Positions 8,718 to 17,443 of a stretch of 64,000 nucleotides of DNA are shown one piece after another (the stretch's first letter is position 1; every line of letters begins with the position of its first letter). Source of the DNA: Gorillibacterium timonense (GTDB lineage: Bacteria > Bacillota > Bacilli > Paenibacillales > NBRC-103111); assembly GCF_001457415.1 (NCBI RefSeq), contig NZ_LN881724.1, positions 992,001 to 1,056,000 of the forward strand. Direction: 5' to 3'. The notes below the pieces were generated by a model that saw only the letters and a program-made list of their open reading frames with translations, was not told where the DNA came from and ran no database searches. The position numbers were made by a program, and so were the translations under genes.

Positions 8718-9410
8718 ATGTCTGGAAGGAGTCCCCAAACCGGGATGCTGCCCCGGCCGGAGGCGATGATTTTTGACATGGACGGCACCTTGTTTCGCAC
8801 GGAATCCATCGTAGTGGAGGCCTATCATCGGGTATGCGACGACCTGCGCGCGGAAGGGCTGTTTGAGGGTGAGAATCCGCCGGATGAACGCATCCTAAGC
8901 GGACTTGGAATGCTCCTTGAGGAGATCTGGAAGCGTGTCTTTCCGGGAAGCCCAGCCAAGCTGCGTGAGCGAGCGGACGTTCTTCTGCTCAAGCATCAGA
9001 TCGCTTGCTTGGAAAACGACGAAGGAGAGTTGTACCCGGGAGTAGCGGAGACCTTGACCAAGCTGAAGGAAGCTGGAATTCGCCTCTTTGTTGCCAGCAA
9101 CGGCTTGGAGGATTATGTTAAGCTCGTTGCGAAGCACAAGCAGATCGCCGAGCTGTTCGATGGGCTGTACAGCGCAGGAGAATACCAAACGCAGTCCAAG
9201 GTGGAACTTGTCAAGCTCCTCCTGCATACACATGGGGTGAAGAGCGCTTGGATGGTTGGAGACCGCTCCTCCGATGTGGAAGCGGGTAAGAAGAATGGAT
9301 TGCCTGTCATTGGCTGTGATTATGCCGATTTTGGAGCCGGCGAAGAGCTGGCAGAGGCCGATGCTGTCATCGCTTCCTTCCCCGAGCTGCTTGAGCTGCT
9401 GGAAGCCTGA
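8718..9410 (+). CDS. HAD-superfamily phosphatase (phosphoglycolate phosphatase-like)
   Basis: About 230-residue HAD hydrolase. Motif I is FDMDGTLF with the nucleophile and acid/base aspartates, motif II is FVASNG, and motif IV is GDRSSDVEAGKKNG. An alpha-helical C1-type cap lies between motifs I and II. The substrate is probably a small phosphate ester. ATG 8718 is preferred over ATG 8706, because the AAGGG site directly abuts 8706. The gene follows the cotJ hairpin and is followed by its own terminator. Confidence 0.82.
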   Translation: MSGRSPQTGMLPRPEAMIFDMDGTLFRTESIVVEAYHRVCDDLRAEGLFEGENPPDERILSGLGMLLEEIWKRVFPGSPAKLRERADVLLLKHQIACLENDEGELYPGVAETLTKLKEAGIRLFVASNGLEDYVKLVAKHKQIAELFDGLYSAGEYQTQSKVELVKLLLHTHGVKSAWMVGDRSSDVEAGKKNGLPVIGCDYADFGAGEELAEADAVIASFPELLELLEA

Positions 9411-9412
9411 AC

Positions 9413-9440
9413 GCGGAGGAGAGAGCTTCTCCGCTTTCTT
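9413..9440 (+). terminator. Short terminator after HAD gene
   Basis: GCGGAG (9413-9418) pairs with CTCCGC (9429-9434), followed by TTTCTT. Confidence 0.55.
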
Positions 9441-9535
9441 CCCGCTTGATAAGTTATTTTTTTCACAAAGTTGGGCGAATCCCAGAAGGAATGAGTTATG
9501 AAGCGTCGAATTTGATAAGCAGAGGGGTGAACAGG

Positions 9536-9730
9536 ATGAAGCAAACCGGATTTCTGTTAAAGACCGATGCGGACTTCGACAATGCCGTATGGCTCGGGCA
9601 ACACCTGGAATTGTGGCAGCAGGGCGAGCTCGTGCATGCTGGAGGTATCGCGGAATATAACACGGCCTTTTGGGTTCGGATAAATGGAAGCGCTTATTTT
9701 AAAAGCGCTTACGAATTTTGGGTGCGCTAG
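9536..9730 (+). CDS. Small hypothetical protein, 64 residues
   Basis: I do not recognise this protein. It has an AGAGGGG ribosome site before ATG 9536 and reads as a compact beta-rich sequence with many aromatic residues (NTAFWVRING, YFKSAYEFWVR). No signal peptide or membrane helix is visible. It sits alone between the HAD gene and a strong bidirectional terminator, which supports its being a transcribed gene. No function can be assigned. Confidence 0.6.
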   Translation: MKQTGFLLKTDADFDNAVWLGQHLELWQQGELVHAGGIAEYNTAFWVRINGSAYFKSAYEFWVR

Positions 9731-9762
9731 AAGGGAGTAGCTAACTTTTGGAAGTCTATGTG

Positions 9763-9809
9763 AAAAACGGCACGTGACCTCATCGTTCCTTGAGGTCGGT
9801 GCCGTTTTT
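9763..9809. terminator. Bidirectional terminator
   Basis: AAAAACGGCAC pairs with GTGCCGTTTTT with an inner GACCTCA/TGAGGTC stem. The A-run and T-run let it serve both the plus-strand 64-residue gene and the convergent YheC/YheD operon. Confidence 0.9.
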
Positions 9810-9836
9810 CGTCTATTTGGCTCAGGCAGAAGCGAA

Positions 9837-10946
9837 TTATGAACGGTTCTGTTCGGCCAAGTGCAGGGCGTATTCCAAAGGCCGCCGCAAGGCGAGGTGA
9901 TAAGAGGCCCTATCGCCGATTCGCTTGAACACCTCGCGTGATGGCTTCGGATTGACCTCCAGCAGCCAAACATGACCCTGTGGGTCGACAGCCAAGTCGA
10001 GTGCCAGTTCGCATAAACGTCCGAATCTCCGCTCCAGAACCGCAGCGGTATTCAGAGCGAGACGCTCCATATCACTGCGGATCGCTTCGATCTTTCCTTC
10101 CCTCCAGCCTCGGCGGGCAAGGAGCTTCTCGAAGGCGACAGCTTCTCCTCCTCCGTGAAGATTGGAGGTTGCGCTCCCGCTTCCCCCGACTCTCCCGGCG
10201 ATGCCGGTAACCTGCCAGCTCCCGCGGTCGTTCTTCTGGATCAACAACCGGAAGTCGTGTACACGGCCACCCTTAAGCTCGATGGGGATGCCTTGCTGGA
10301 TGAGATAGCGTCTCCCGATTCGCCAGCTTGACCATTTGCCCATGAGAGAGGCAGGCGTGCCGCGAACAGGGGCGATGATCTTTCGGGAGGGGCTTCGTCC
10401 GCTCATGGCAAGCCGCCCGTCCTCCGCCCGAGCGAAGCGGGCGATCCCACGTCCTCCTGATCCGTCAACCGGCTTTACGTAAACGAGGGGGTATTTGGCG
10501 CTGAATTCGATCAGATCCTGGACATTTCGGTAGATCTGCGTCTGAGGCAGATGAGGCCGAATACCGTTATGCTTCTGCAGAACGAGATGATTGCCCCACT
10601 TGCTGGATAACGGGTGGTTCAAATAACGGAGCTTGGGATAGCGGGCGCGGAATCTTCTCATCTGCCCGAATTTCGGAGACCGCTGAGCCCGGCAGCGATC
10701 GTAGACCGCATCCGGCCACTTCCGCCACTCCCTTTTCCAAAGGCTTCTTGAACGATCGTAGACATGGGCATGAACCCGATGGCCGTCCGTAGAGGCATCC
10801 TCCGGCGTGAAAACGAAGACATCCAATCCGATCTCCATGCCTTGAAGGACAAGAGAGCGGAAGAAGACCCGTTCTTCCGCATCCAGGGTCCCCTTCCCGC
10901 TGTATAAAGTCATGATGCCGAGCGTTGGACTTGCCAATGAGCTCAC
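9837..10946 (-). CDS. YheC/YheD-family spore protein 1 (ATP-grasp)
   Basis: 369-residue member of the YheC/YheD endospore coat-associated family with an ATP-grasp fold. The nucleotide-binding region includes YVKPVDGSGGRGI (about residues 156-168), and the metal-binding end reads LLEVNPKPSRE. An R-x-H-D-F-R-L-L segment precedes the G-G-S-G-SATSNLHGGG loop typical of the family. The GTG start overlaps the end of the upstream gene by 4 bp (GTGA), indicating translational coupling. Last gene of a three-gene run. ATP-grasp enzymes ligate carboxylates to amines or thiols; the spore substrate is unknown. Confidence 0.86.
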   Translation of the reverse strand: MSSLASPTLGIMTLYSGKGTLDAEERVFFRSLVLQGMEIGLDVFVFTPEDASTDGHRVHAHVYDRSRSLWKREWRKWPDAVYDRCRAQRSPKFGQMRRFRARYPKLRYLNHPLSSKWGNHLVLQKHNGIRPHLPQTQIYRNVQDLIEFSAKYPLVYVKPVDGSGGRGIARFARAEDGRLAMSGRSPSRKIIAPVRGTPASLMGKWSSWRIGRRYLIQQGIPIELKGGRVHDFRLLIQKNDRGSWQVTGIAGRVGGSGSATSNLHGGGEAVAFEKLLARRGWREGKIEAIRSDMERLALNTAAVLERRFGRLCELALDLAVDPQGHVWLLEVNPKPSREVFKRIGDRASYHLALRRPLEYALHLAEQNRS

Positions 10947-12085
10947 CCGCTTTTCTTCCCGGTCCGGGCTGGACGGGGACGGCTCAGAAATTGAGTGTAT
11001 TCGATAATCCGCGCGAGAGAGGTCTCTCGGATATCCGGTTCGTCGAACTTCATCGGACGGGAATTGGCTTCGAAGAACCAGATCCGTCCGTTCCGGTCTA
11101 CTCCGAGATCAAGCGACATTTCACCGAGCTTGTATCCGGAAGCTTTCTCAATCCGCCTCGCGATGGTGAGCGCGGCGTTGTTGACCTTTCGGAGAATGAT
11201 GGGCGTTCTTGTCTCGCCGAAGGATGAAATCAGGGCATTGTGCGGATTATCGATATGGCCGCCGCGGGGAACATGGGTCGTGATGCTCTTCACGCCTGCG
11301 ACGCGGGCACCGATGCCGGTGATAAACCATTTGCCGGTGCCGCTCTTCTGAACCAGTACGCGAAGATCGAAGGGACGTCCTTCACTTTCGGCAAGCAAAA
11401 TGCCCTGTTGGATGATATAATCCTCATCCGTTATTTCCTGCTTGATCCGGGTCCAGAGCTTGGCGAAATTTAAATGATTCGTCACGATGCTCTTCTTATG
11501 ATTTTGGATGATCAGCTTGCACCAATACTTGCGTCCGGGCGTGTTGGTCTCCAGCCTCATGATGCCTTTTCCGGCTTTGCCGCGTATCGGCTTCAGATAC
11601 ACCATCGGATGCGATTGCATAAAGGAGGCTAGCTCCTGCGGTGAAGACAGCCTTCGGGTAGCGGGAATAAAACGCTGGGTTTCCTTGTCGGAGTTTAACC
11701 ATTCGAACAGCGCCCATTTGTTGAAGAAATAAGGATTAAACAGCCGGACGTTTTTTTTCTTCAGACAATCCTTAATGACATTCTGCACCTCGGGAAGCTG
11801 TTCATCCGTCCGGGTGGGTAACCGGTTATAGATGACATGCGGCATGGGCAGCAGCTGGCGCGTCCAGATCCCGTTCTCGACGTTGTAGACATATCCGTAC
11901 ACCCGCTTGTCTCCCGCCCGGAGATCATCGGTGGTGAGGACATAGACGAACGCTCCGAGCTTTTTGCCGGTTTGGATCAGATCGATGAAGTTTGCCCGGT
12001 TGCCCCGAAAGCCCTGCTCGGGGTCCGGCATGGTGAGAATGGCGAGAGAGGTTCGCGTGGACAGAGTATTGGCGATTACGCTCAC
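10943..12085 (-). CDS. YheC/YheD-family spore protein 2 (ATP-grasp)
   Basis: 380-residue paralogue of the neighbouring genes. The key blocks are YLKPIRGKAGKGIMRL (ATP-binding lysine and Gly-rich loop), RPFDLRVLVQK, VTTHV-like ITTHVPRGG, and the metal motif FFEANSRPMKF. GTG 12085 has AGGAGGG inside the 3' end of the upstream gene and starts one base after its stop. It overlaps the next gene by 4 bp. Known family members sit in the Bacillus spore coat. The reaction is not known. Confidence 0.86.
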   Translation of the reverse strand: MSVIANTLSTRTSLAILTMPDPEQGFRGNRANFIDLIQTGKKLGAFVYVLTTDDLRAGDKRVYGYVYNVENGIWTRQLLPMPHVIYNRLPTRTDEQLPEVQNVIKDCLKKKNVRLFNPYFFNKWALFEWLNSDKETQRFIPATRRLSSPQELASFMQSHPMVYLKPIRGKAGKGIMRLETNTPGRKYWCKLIIQNHKKSIVTNHLNFAKLWTRIKQEITDEDYIIQQGILLAESEGRPFDLRVLVQKSGTGKWFITGIGARVAGVKSITTHVPRGGHIDNPHNALISSFGETRTPIILRKVNNAALTIARRIEKASGYKLGEMSLDLGVDRNGRIWFFEANSRPMKFDEPDIRETSLARIIEYTQFLSRPRPARTGKKSG

Positions 12086-12086
12086 T

Positions 12087-13454
12087 TCATTCCCTCCTAT
12101 CGGAGAACCGGCTTAAATAGAGAAAATGCTCGAACAGATTGGCGGAGGCGTCCTTTCCCTGCTGTTTGAGCTGCGGATGCTTGAAGATGGTTCGCCCGGG
12201 CTTTGAATTGGCTTCGAACATCCATACGTTGTCGGATTGGTCGATCCCGAGATCAAGCCCCAGCTCCCCAAGCCGGTGAGGATATTCCCGCTCAATAGCC
12301 TTGGCGAGTTTGATGGCAACATCCTTCGCCTTCTGGAAGGTGGAGTCGGCCAACTCTCCTTGGGTGGCGCTAAGCGCGTACTCCGGAACCATCAGCTGGC
12401 CACCTGTGCGCACGTGGGTGGTGACGCTGCCTTTCCCGGCTTTCTTGGCTCCGACTCCCGCAACGACCCATTCGTTCCTGCCATTCTTGGTGAGATGGAA
12501 GCGGAAGTCGATCGGGCAGCCGTCGATCTCGATCAGGCGGATTCCTTGTTGAGCCACATACTGCGACATCTTCAGCTTTAGCTTGCGAAGCATGTTGAAG
12601 AGTCCATCGAACTTGGGAAAGCGCAGCAGCACGTTGCTGCCGTCTTTGCGGTAACGGAGAAAATAACCTTTTCCCGGATTTAACGTCAGGCGGAAGATGC
12701 CGTAGCCGAGGCTTCCGGCGGTTGGTTTGAGATAGATAAATCGGTGACGATCCAGCATCTTGCGAATGTCCTCTGACGATGGATTAATCTGCGAATCCGG
12801 AACATGCTGTGAGGCGTCCCGATCCCCATCCAGGAGGCGGTAGACTTCCCATTTATCAAAAAAGCTCCAATTGAAGATCGGGATTTTGCGCTGAACGAAC
12901 TTCTCCTTGAATTCGCGGAGCGCGGCCGTTTTCTCTGCGGTTCGGTTCGGGAGGCGGTTATATACGACATCCGGAAGCGGAATGGTTTTGCGGACCCAGC
13001 TCCCTCCTGGAGATGGAAAATAGCCCGTAACCGTTTCAGTCTCCCAGTTGACGCTTTGCGGAGAAAAGGCAAAGAAGAAGCTGCGGTTTTTCCCCGCTTC
13101 CATCAGTTCTCGGATATAAGCGGTACGAGGACCGAAGGGCTGAGTCGGATGGTTGCTGACCGCGGTGAGGACTCCGATGAGCGGTCCGACCTGGAGTTCC
13201 CGCGTTCCACTCGAGCGGATCATGCATTTGCCGGATGACGGCAGTTTGAGGGTCGAAGCAAGCGAAGAGGAAAGTACGGCGTATTCTCCCTTGCGGTTAA
13301 AGGTTCTGAGCGGAACGGTCGCGTTGAGCGATCCGACTCGCAGGACGACACTTCGGACGTTATCCAGCTCCAACTGCTCCCGAAGAGAGGGGCTTAGCGC
13401 AAGACTTCGGGTTTCCTGCCGAGTAACCAGCAGGGTGCATGAGGTCAAACTCAT
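12087..13454 (-). CDS. YheC/YheD-family spore protein 3, long form
   Basis: 455-residue paralogue with an extra N-terminal ~90-residue beta-rich domain (residues 1-90, ending near LQVGPLIGVL), as in the longer Bacillus YheC/YheD proteins. The ATP-grasp core follows, with YLKPTAGSLGYGIFRL, PIDFRFHLTK, VTTHVRTGG and MFEANSKPGRTI. ATG 13454 is chosen (GTG 13457 is also possible); AGGAGG lies upstream at good spacing. First gene of a tightly packed run of three, with gaps of 1 bp and -4 bp. Confidence 0.86.
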   Translation of the reverse strand: MSLTSCTLLVTRQETRSLALSPSLREQLELDNVRSVVLRVGSLNATVPLRTFNRKGEYAVLSSSLASTLKLPSSGKCMIRSSGTRELQVGPLIGVLTAVSNHPTQPFGPRTAYIRELMEAGKNRSFFFAFSPQSVNWETETVTGYFPSPGGSWVRKTIPLPDVVYNRLPNRTAEKTAALREFKEKFVQRKIPIFNWSFFDKWEVYRLLDGDRDASQHVPDSQINPSSEDIRKMLDRHRFIYLKPTAGSLGYGIFRLTLNPGKGYFLRYRKDGSNVLLRFPKFDGLFNMLRKLKLKMSQYVAQQGIRLIEIDGCPIDFRFHLTKNGRNEWVVAGVGAKKAGKGSVTTHVRTGGQLMVPEYALSATQGELADSTFQKAKDVAIKLAKAIEREYPHRLGELGLDLGIDQSDNVWMFEANSKPGRTIFKHPQLKQQGKDASANLFEHFLYLSRFSDRRE

Positions 13455-13500
13455 CACGATATCCTCCTAAACGAAACACCATTATTCCGGTTGCAAGGAA

Positions 13501-13516
13501 GCCGGTCCGGACCGGC
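13501..13516. repeat. 16-bp perfect palindrome between YheC/YheD genes
   Basis: GCCGGTCCGGACCGGC is a loopless perfect palindrome in the 85-bp gap between the fourth and third YheC/YheD genes. It could be a weak transcription end or a protein-binding site. Confidence 0.5.
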
Positions 13517-13539
13517 GCAAGCTGACGAAAGGGGAGACG

Positions 13540-14691
13540 TCATACGGACTGAAGGAAAGCGGGCATACGCCTGGAAGCGAGCCGTACCGCATAAGCGACG
13601 GGGCGACTGACCGAGAGTTCTGCCGCAGCTTGATCGCCGCACTCGCGAAAGGCAGACCTCCCCGGCCGGGAATTGGCTTCCAGGAACCAGAGGCGGCCAT
13701 GCGGCTCGACTCCGAAGTCAAGCCCGAGCTCGACGAAGCGGCCGAACCGTTCTTCTAGCAGACCGGCGATGATCAGTGACAGCTCTTCGATTTCCTGAAG
13801 CAGCTCCGCGGCTCGGTGCGGGCCGACAATCTCCTTCAGGCGCACAGACGAGGATAAGGCTTTGCCGCCGCCATGAAGATTGGCCGTCATGCCGTCCCGT
13901 GCTCCTTGCCTGACGGCAATGCCGGTTATGGCCCATGCGCCTGACGCTTCCTTCTGCACGAGAGAGCGCAGGTCGTACGGGCGGTCTTCATCGTCCATCA
14001 GCCGCAGGTAATCCTGAACGAGATAACGTCTTCCCGCCGTAAAGCGATTGACCCAGCACGCAAGCTCTTTTCGACTGGCGAATCGGAGGCGGAATGGCCG
14101 ATTTTCGAAATCACGCCCTTCCGCAAGGAAGGGCTGCGCCGATAAATCGACCAGGCTTCCCGGCTGGGATGTGTTCTCCCTCACTAAGCGGACACAGCCT
14201 AAGCCTTTGGACCCGAGATCGAGCTTGAGAAACGCGGTTCCGTGTTCCTCCAAACGGTGAAACAGGGCCGGCAGGCCAATGAGCTCCGTTGCCGGAAGAA
14301 GGGAGCGCACCTGCTCGTGTTCAGAGAGGATGCGGGAGACGGCCAGCTTGCCGCCGAGTTTGCCCGCAAGCAGGAGGACGCCATTCTGCTCAAGGCAAGC
14401 TCGAGCAGAGCGAACCCGCTGGCTCTCGTCCAGATCGCTGTAGAAGGCTCTCTCCAAGACGACATCCGGATAAGGGATCAAGCGGCTTTCCCACCTACCA
14501 TTTGGCTGCAGCAGACAGGCGTCAAGCTGTGGCTTGCCTGCGGCTACGGCATCGGGCGAGAATACGGCAAGCGTCGCTCCCATCCGTTTCGCCGCACGGC
14601 TCATGGCCGCATAGGTCGTGTATTCCCGGAAGGGAGGATCACCGGCACTTCTGCAAGCCATGATTCCGATGAGCGGGTGCACTCCGGCCAC
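13540..14691 (-). CDS. YheC/YheD-family spore protein 4 (ATP-grasp)
   Basis: 383-residue paralogue and the first of the four in transcription order, separated from the other three by 85 bp. ATP-grasp features are FLKLDLGSKGLGCVRL, PYDLRSLVQKE, the MTANLHGGGKAL loop and the metal motif FLEANSRPGRS. It is closest in layout to the gene at 9837 (both have NLHGGG and RPVAYA/RPLEYA near the C-terminus). GTG 14691 follows GGGAGGT at normal spacing. Gly-rich loop and lysine are intact, so it is probably an active enzyme, but the substrate is unknown. Confidence 0.85.
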   Translation of the reverse strand: MAGVHPLIGIMACRSAGDPPFREYTTYAAMSRAAKRMGATLAVFSPDAVAAGKPQLDACLLQPNGRWESRLIPYPDVVLERAFYSDLDESQRVRSARACLEQNGVLLLAGKLGGKLAVSRILSEHEQVRSLLPATELIGLPALFHRLEEHGTAFLKLDLGSKGLGCVRLVRENTSQPGSLVDLSAQPFLAEGRDFENRPFRLRFASRKELACWVNRFTAGRRYLVQDYLRLMDDEDRPYDLRSLVQKEASGAWAITGIAVRQGARDGMTANLHGGGKALSSSVRLKEIVGPHRAAELLQEIEELSLIIAGLLEERFGRFVELGLDFGVEPHGRLWFLEANSRPGRSAFRECGDQAAAELSVSRPVAYAVRLASRRMPAFLQSV

Positions 14692-14897
14692 GGCACTACC
14701 TCCCTGCTCCTTACTTGCGGCAGTATTCCGAAATCTAGGGAACCCGCCGTTAACTCCTTCATCATATGAGGACAGATTTTCCTTGGTGCTTGACAGAAAC
14801 CCAGTTTAAGGGGGGAGTGAGGCCGATGGAGGCATAGAATAGGCCGCTGCTGCATAGGATGTACCGTACGGTACAAGCCGGGAAAGGGGTGACGCCT

Positions 14898-15176
14898 ATG
14901 AAGGGGACAAGGAGCTTCATCAGACTCAGCTTGATTTTGGGCATGCTGCTCTATGCGGTGCCGCAACTGCCGATTGGGAAAGGATTTACGCTTCCTACCC
15001 TATTCGCCGTCTCATGGCTTGTGTTCGCTCTGATTCTCGTCGCCGCTCATCTGTATGATGTGATCGGAGTGGATGAGGCGGTTCGGGAAGAGCAGCGACG
15101 TGTGGGACGGATGAGGAAATGGCAGATGGAAGAGCGGCTGCGCGGAACGCGACGAATGCTGGCAGCGAAAAAATAG
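14898..15176 (+). CDS. Small two-helix membrane protein
   Basis: 92-residue protein that I do not recognise by family. Residues 8-26 (LSLILGMLLYAVPQLPIG) and about 31-52 (LPTLFAVSWLVFALILVAAH) are hydrophobic and form two likely membrane segments. They are followed by a strongly basic, Arg/Glu-rich cytoplasmic tail (EEQRRVGRMRKWQMEERLRG) that is probably helical. AAAGGGGTGACG precedes ATG 14898. It is divergent from the YheC/YheD cluster and convergent with the TetR gene. Confidence 0.7.
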   Translation: MKGTRSFIRLSLILGMLLYAVPQLPIGKGFTLPTLFAVSWLVFALILVAAHLYDVIGVDEAVREEQRRVGRMRKWQMEERLRGTRRMLAAKK

Positions 15177-15223
15177 GCGGGCCATGCTGATGGGTGCATG
15201 TCCGGCGTTTCTTGGGCAAAGGG

Positions 15224-15268
15224 AAAAGGGAAGCAGGTAAGGTTTTAGACCTCTGCTTCCCTTTTTTT
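15224..15268. terminator. Bidirectional terminator
   Basis: AAAGGGAAGCAG pairs with CTGCTTCCCTTT around a 14-base loop. TTTTTTT follows on the plus strand and a T-rich stretch on the minus strand. It serves the convergent 14898 and 15311 genes. Confidence 0.85.
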
Positions 15269-15310
15269 GCGATCACGAAGCTGTTTCCAGCTTATATACT
15301 TGGCGATTGC

Positions 15311-15874
15311 TTACCCCATGATCTTTTCCCAGCCATGATAAACCGCGTCTTCCGCGATCTCCGTCAGCTCATCCAAAGTCATCGGTCTGTTGGAGCTCAG
15401 CCAATCCGTATAGATGCTGATGATGCCGGACGAGATATATTCCGCATAGACCTGAAAGGATGCGAGAGGCAAGTTCGATTTCGGATAAAGGGATCGGATG
15501 ATCGAAGCCTTCAGGATGTTCTTGCATCTTTTTAGAAAGAACGAATAGGAGGTCGCTTCCGCAAATCTGCGGTACAGCTCCATATCTTCCGTCAGGATAT
15601 CATTCAAGCCCTTAAAGAAGGTCGAGATGTTGATCCTCTCGTTTTTTTCCAGAAGCCATGAAACCTTCTCCGCTAACTCATTCTCCATTTCCCGCAAGAT
15701 ATCCTCGACCGTGCTGTAGTGCAAATAAAAGGTTTTGCGGTCGATGTCCGCGAGTCCGGCAATTTCGGTTATGGTAATCGAGGAGAACTCCTTTTGCTTA
15801 ATAAGCTGGCAAAAGGCTTTTCGTATGCTCGATTTCGTCTTCACAACCCGTCGGTCGAGCTTATTCTTGGCCAT
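15311..15874 (-). CDS. TetR-family repressor
   Basis: 187-residue regulator. The N-terminal helix-turn-helix is ITITEIAGLADIDRKTFYLHY (about residues 35-55), the pattern of TetR proteins of the DhaS/YfiR branch. The C-terminal part is helical and would form the ligand and dimer domain. It is divergent from the seven-helix membrane protein at 16025, with a near-perfect palindrome between them at 15978. The simplest reading is a repressor of that gene and perhaps of itself. The ligand is unknown. Confidence 0.85.
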   Translation of the reverse strand: MAKNKLDRRVVKTKSSIRKAFCQLIKQKEFSSITITEIAGLADIDRKTFYLHYSTVEDILREMENELAEKVSWLLEKNERINISTFFKGLNDILTEDMELYRRFAEATSYSFFLKRCKNILKASIIRSLYPKSNLPLASFQVYAEYISSGIISIYTDWLSSNRPMTLDELTEIAEDAVYHGWEKIMG

Positions 15875-15943
15875 TCCTCATTCCTCTTTTCCACAGATCC
15901 AGGCGCTTTGTTGATTATTCCGCATTCTCAAGATGATTGGCAA

Positions 15944-15971
15944 TTGATCTTCTCCTACTAGGTAATATAAT
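15944..15971 (+). promoter_or_regulatory. Sigma-A promoter for the seven-helix protein
   Basis: TTGATC (15944-15949), a 16-bp spacer and a perfect TATAAT (15966-15971). The start point would fall at about 15978, inside the palindrome. Confidence 0.6.
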
Positions 15972-15977
15972 GTACAC

Positions 15978-15995
15978 ATGTGGAATATTCAACAT
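15978..15995. promoter_or_regulatory. Putative TetR operator
   Basis: ATGTGGAATATTCAACAT is an 18-bp palindrome with one mismatched pair (G5 against A14) and a GAATATTC core. It begins 6 bp after the -10 hexamer of the 15944 promoter and lies between the TetR gene and the gene it probably controls. Confidence 0.6.
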
Positions 15996-16024
15996 GATAT
16001 CCATTAAAAGAGAGGGAGAGGTTT

Positions 16025-16822
16025 ATGCTTGACCAATTGTTCACGTTTTACCCAACGACCTATTCGCTAGATGACTTTCGTACGGCTTTCAGCCCCGACA
16101 ATCCCCAGTTTGCCTTTTTGCTCATTGTTGCGGCCTTTACCTTTTTCATCGGGTACATGGAGTATGTGTACAGCTTTCAACTCGTTCGCAGAGAAAAGAG
16201 CGCTCCTTATCCGGTATGGATGCACACCTTTTATTTTGCCCACGACAGCATGGGAGCGATTGTCTTTGCCATGGCTGCGAAAGCGACTGGAGGCTTTTGG
16301 TTCTTTACCGCCGCTTCGATCGCCTTGGTGATCTGGAACCTCTTTGAAGTGTATAACCTGTACAAATGTATTTATGTAGAACGGCAAGAAATATGGGGAC
16401 ATCTGCATCAGGAGCCGGTTACGGTTAAGGAAGCTTGGCTGCGGGTGATCGGCCAGATCTTGATCTTCGTGGGTGTCGTGAACTTGTTCCGGGTCTTCAT
16501 GTATGATCCGTATATGTTCAAGTGGTTTATCTTTACAAACGTCTTGATCGCCATTGTCCCTGGGCTGTACTGGGAGAAAAGAGGAACTCAGATCGGCGCC
16601 TCCTACAAGCTCGCGATCGTCATCCTGATCGGTACGATTAACTCCTTCGTGCCTTCGAATATGTGGGCGTTGACCAGCGATTATTTCACCATGTCGAACA
16701 ATCCATGGTTTTACATTCTGGGGGTCATCAGCACCGGATTTGCGGTTCGGAACCTGATCGTCCTAAAACGCATGCAGAGAAAGCCGAAAGTTTTGGAAAA
16801 TGGAATCAAGACGGTATGGTAA
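16025..16822 (+). CDS. Seven-helix membrane protein of unknown function
   Basis: 265-residue protein with about seven membrane segments (roughly residues 28-50, 67-88, 89-112, 133-156, 163-183, 192-215, 224-246). I do not recognise a named bacterial family. The helix-3 segment WNLFEVYNLY with a buried acidic residue, and the later Y-W-E-K-R segment, loosely recall the small seven-helix membrane terpene cyclases of fungi (PaxB/Pyr4 type), but this is only an impression. ATG 16025 follows AGAGGGAGAGGT. Control by the divergent TetR protein is likely. Monocistronic, ended by the 20-bp hairpin at 16895. Confidence 0.7.
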   Translation: MLDQLFTFYPTTYSLDDFRTAFSPDNPQFAFLLIVAAFTFFIGYMEYVYSFQLVRREKSAPYPVWMHTFYFAHDSMGAIVFAMAAKATGGFWFFTAASIALVIWNLFEVYNLYKCIYVERQEIWGHLHQEPVTVKEAWLRVIGQILIFVGVVNLFRVFMYDPYMFKWFIFTNVLIAIVPGLYWEKRGTQIGASYKLAIVILIGTINSFVPSNMWALTSDYFTMSNNPWFYILGVISTGFAVRNLIVLKRMQRKPKVLENGIKTVW

Positions 16823-16894
16823 TACAGGATCCGGATAAAAAAGGGGATTGAGATCCATGACCCGAACTTTAAAACCGGAGTCCATATAAAAGCC

Positions 16895-16945
16895 AGAGGC
16901 TGACATTCAAGCAGGAGAAATCTGCTTGAATGTCAGCCTCTTATT
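16895..16945. terminator. Strong bidirectional terminator
   Basis: Perfect 20-bp stem (16895-16914 with 16922-16941) around a 7-base loop, followed by TATTCTT. It lies between the 16025 gene and the convergent universal stress gene. Confidence 0.8.
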
Positions 16946-16970
16946 CTTGAATTGCTTTCGGGATTGAACC

Positions 16971-17405
16971 TTACTTAACAACCAGCACGGGAACTTTCGC
17001 ATGCTGGACTACATTGTGGCTCACGCTGCCGAGGACGAAGCTGCGGATATTGCCGAGTCCTCGACTGCCGATCACGATCAGATCGACACCATTTTGCTCA
17101 GCGTAGCTCAGGATGGTTTCGGCTGGTTGACCGTCCTCCAGAATCGTTTTTGTCGGATTGGGAAGAGGATCAAGGAGTGCCTTGGCTTCCTGCAGCAGCT
17201 CTTCGGAGGCGTCGTAATATTCCTTTTGCATGGAAGCGGGAGCCGCGATCATGGCTTCGCCTACCACCAGCGTAGGAAATTGCAGGACATTGATGACATC
17301 CAGTCGGATGGCCGGATCGGAGGAAGCGATTTGAATGGCTTTGTCCAGAGCCTTGCGAGAAGCTTTGGATCCGTCGAACGGAACGAGAATGGTACGGAAA
17401 ATCAT
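16971..17405 (-). CDS. Universal stress protein, UspA family
   Basis: 144-residue single-domain universal stress protein. Residues 1-12 (MIFRTILVPFDG) form the first strand with the nucleotide-binding Asp. The C-terminal G-x2-G-x9-G(S/T) type motif reads IGSRGLGNIRSFVLGSVSH, so this is the ATP-binding class. ATG 17405 is favoured over GTG 17414, because GGGGTGA lies 5 bp upstream. A promoter with a perfect -10 lies upstream. Family members act in stress resistance; no specific partner is shown here. Confidence 0.88.
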   Translation of the reverse strand: MIFRTILVPFDGSKASRKALDKAIQIASSDPAIRLDVINVLQFPTLVVGEAMIAAPASMQKEYYDASEELLQEAKALLDPLPNPTKTILEDGQPAETILSYAEQNGVDLIVIGSRGLGNIRSFVLGSVSHNVVQHAKVPVLVVK

Positions 17406-17443
17406 CAGAATCACCCCGGGTACTAGATTGGCTTGCCACTCTC

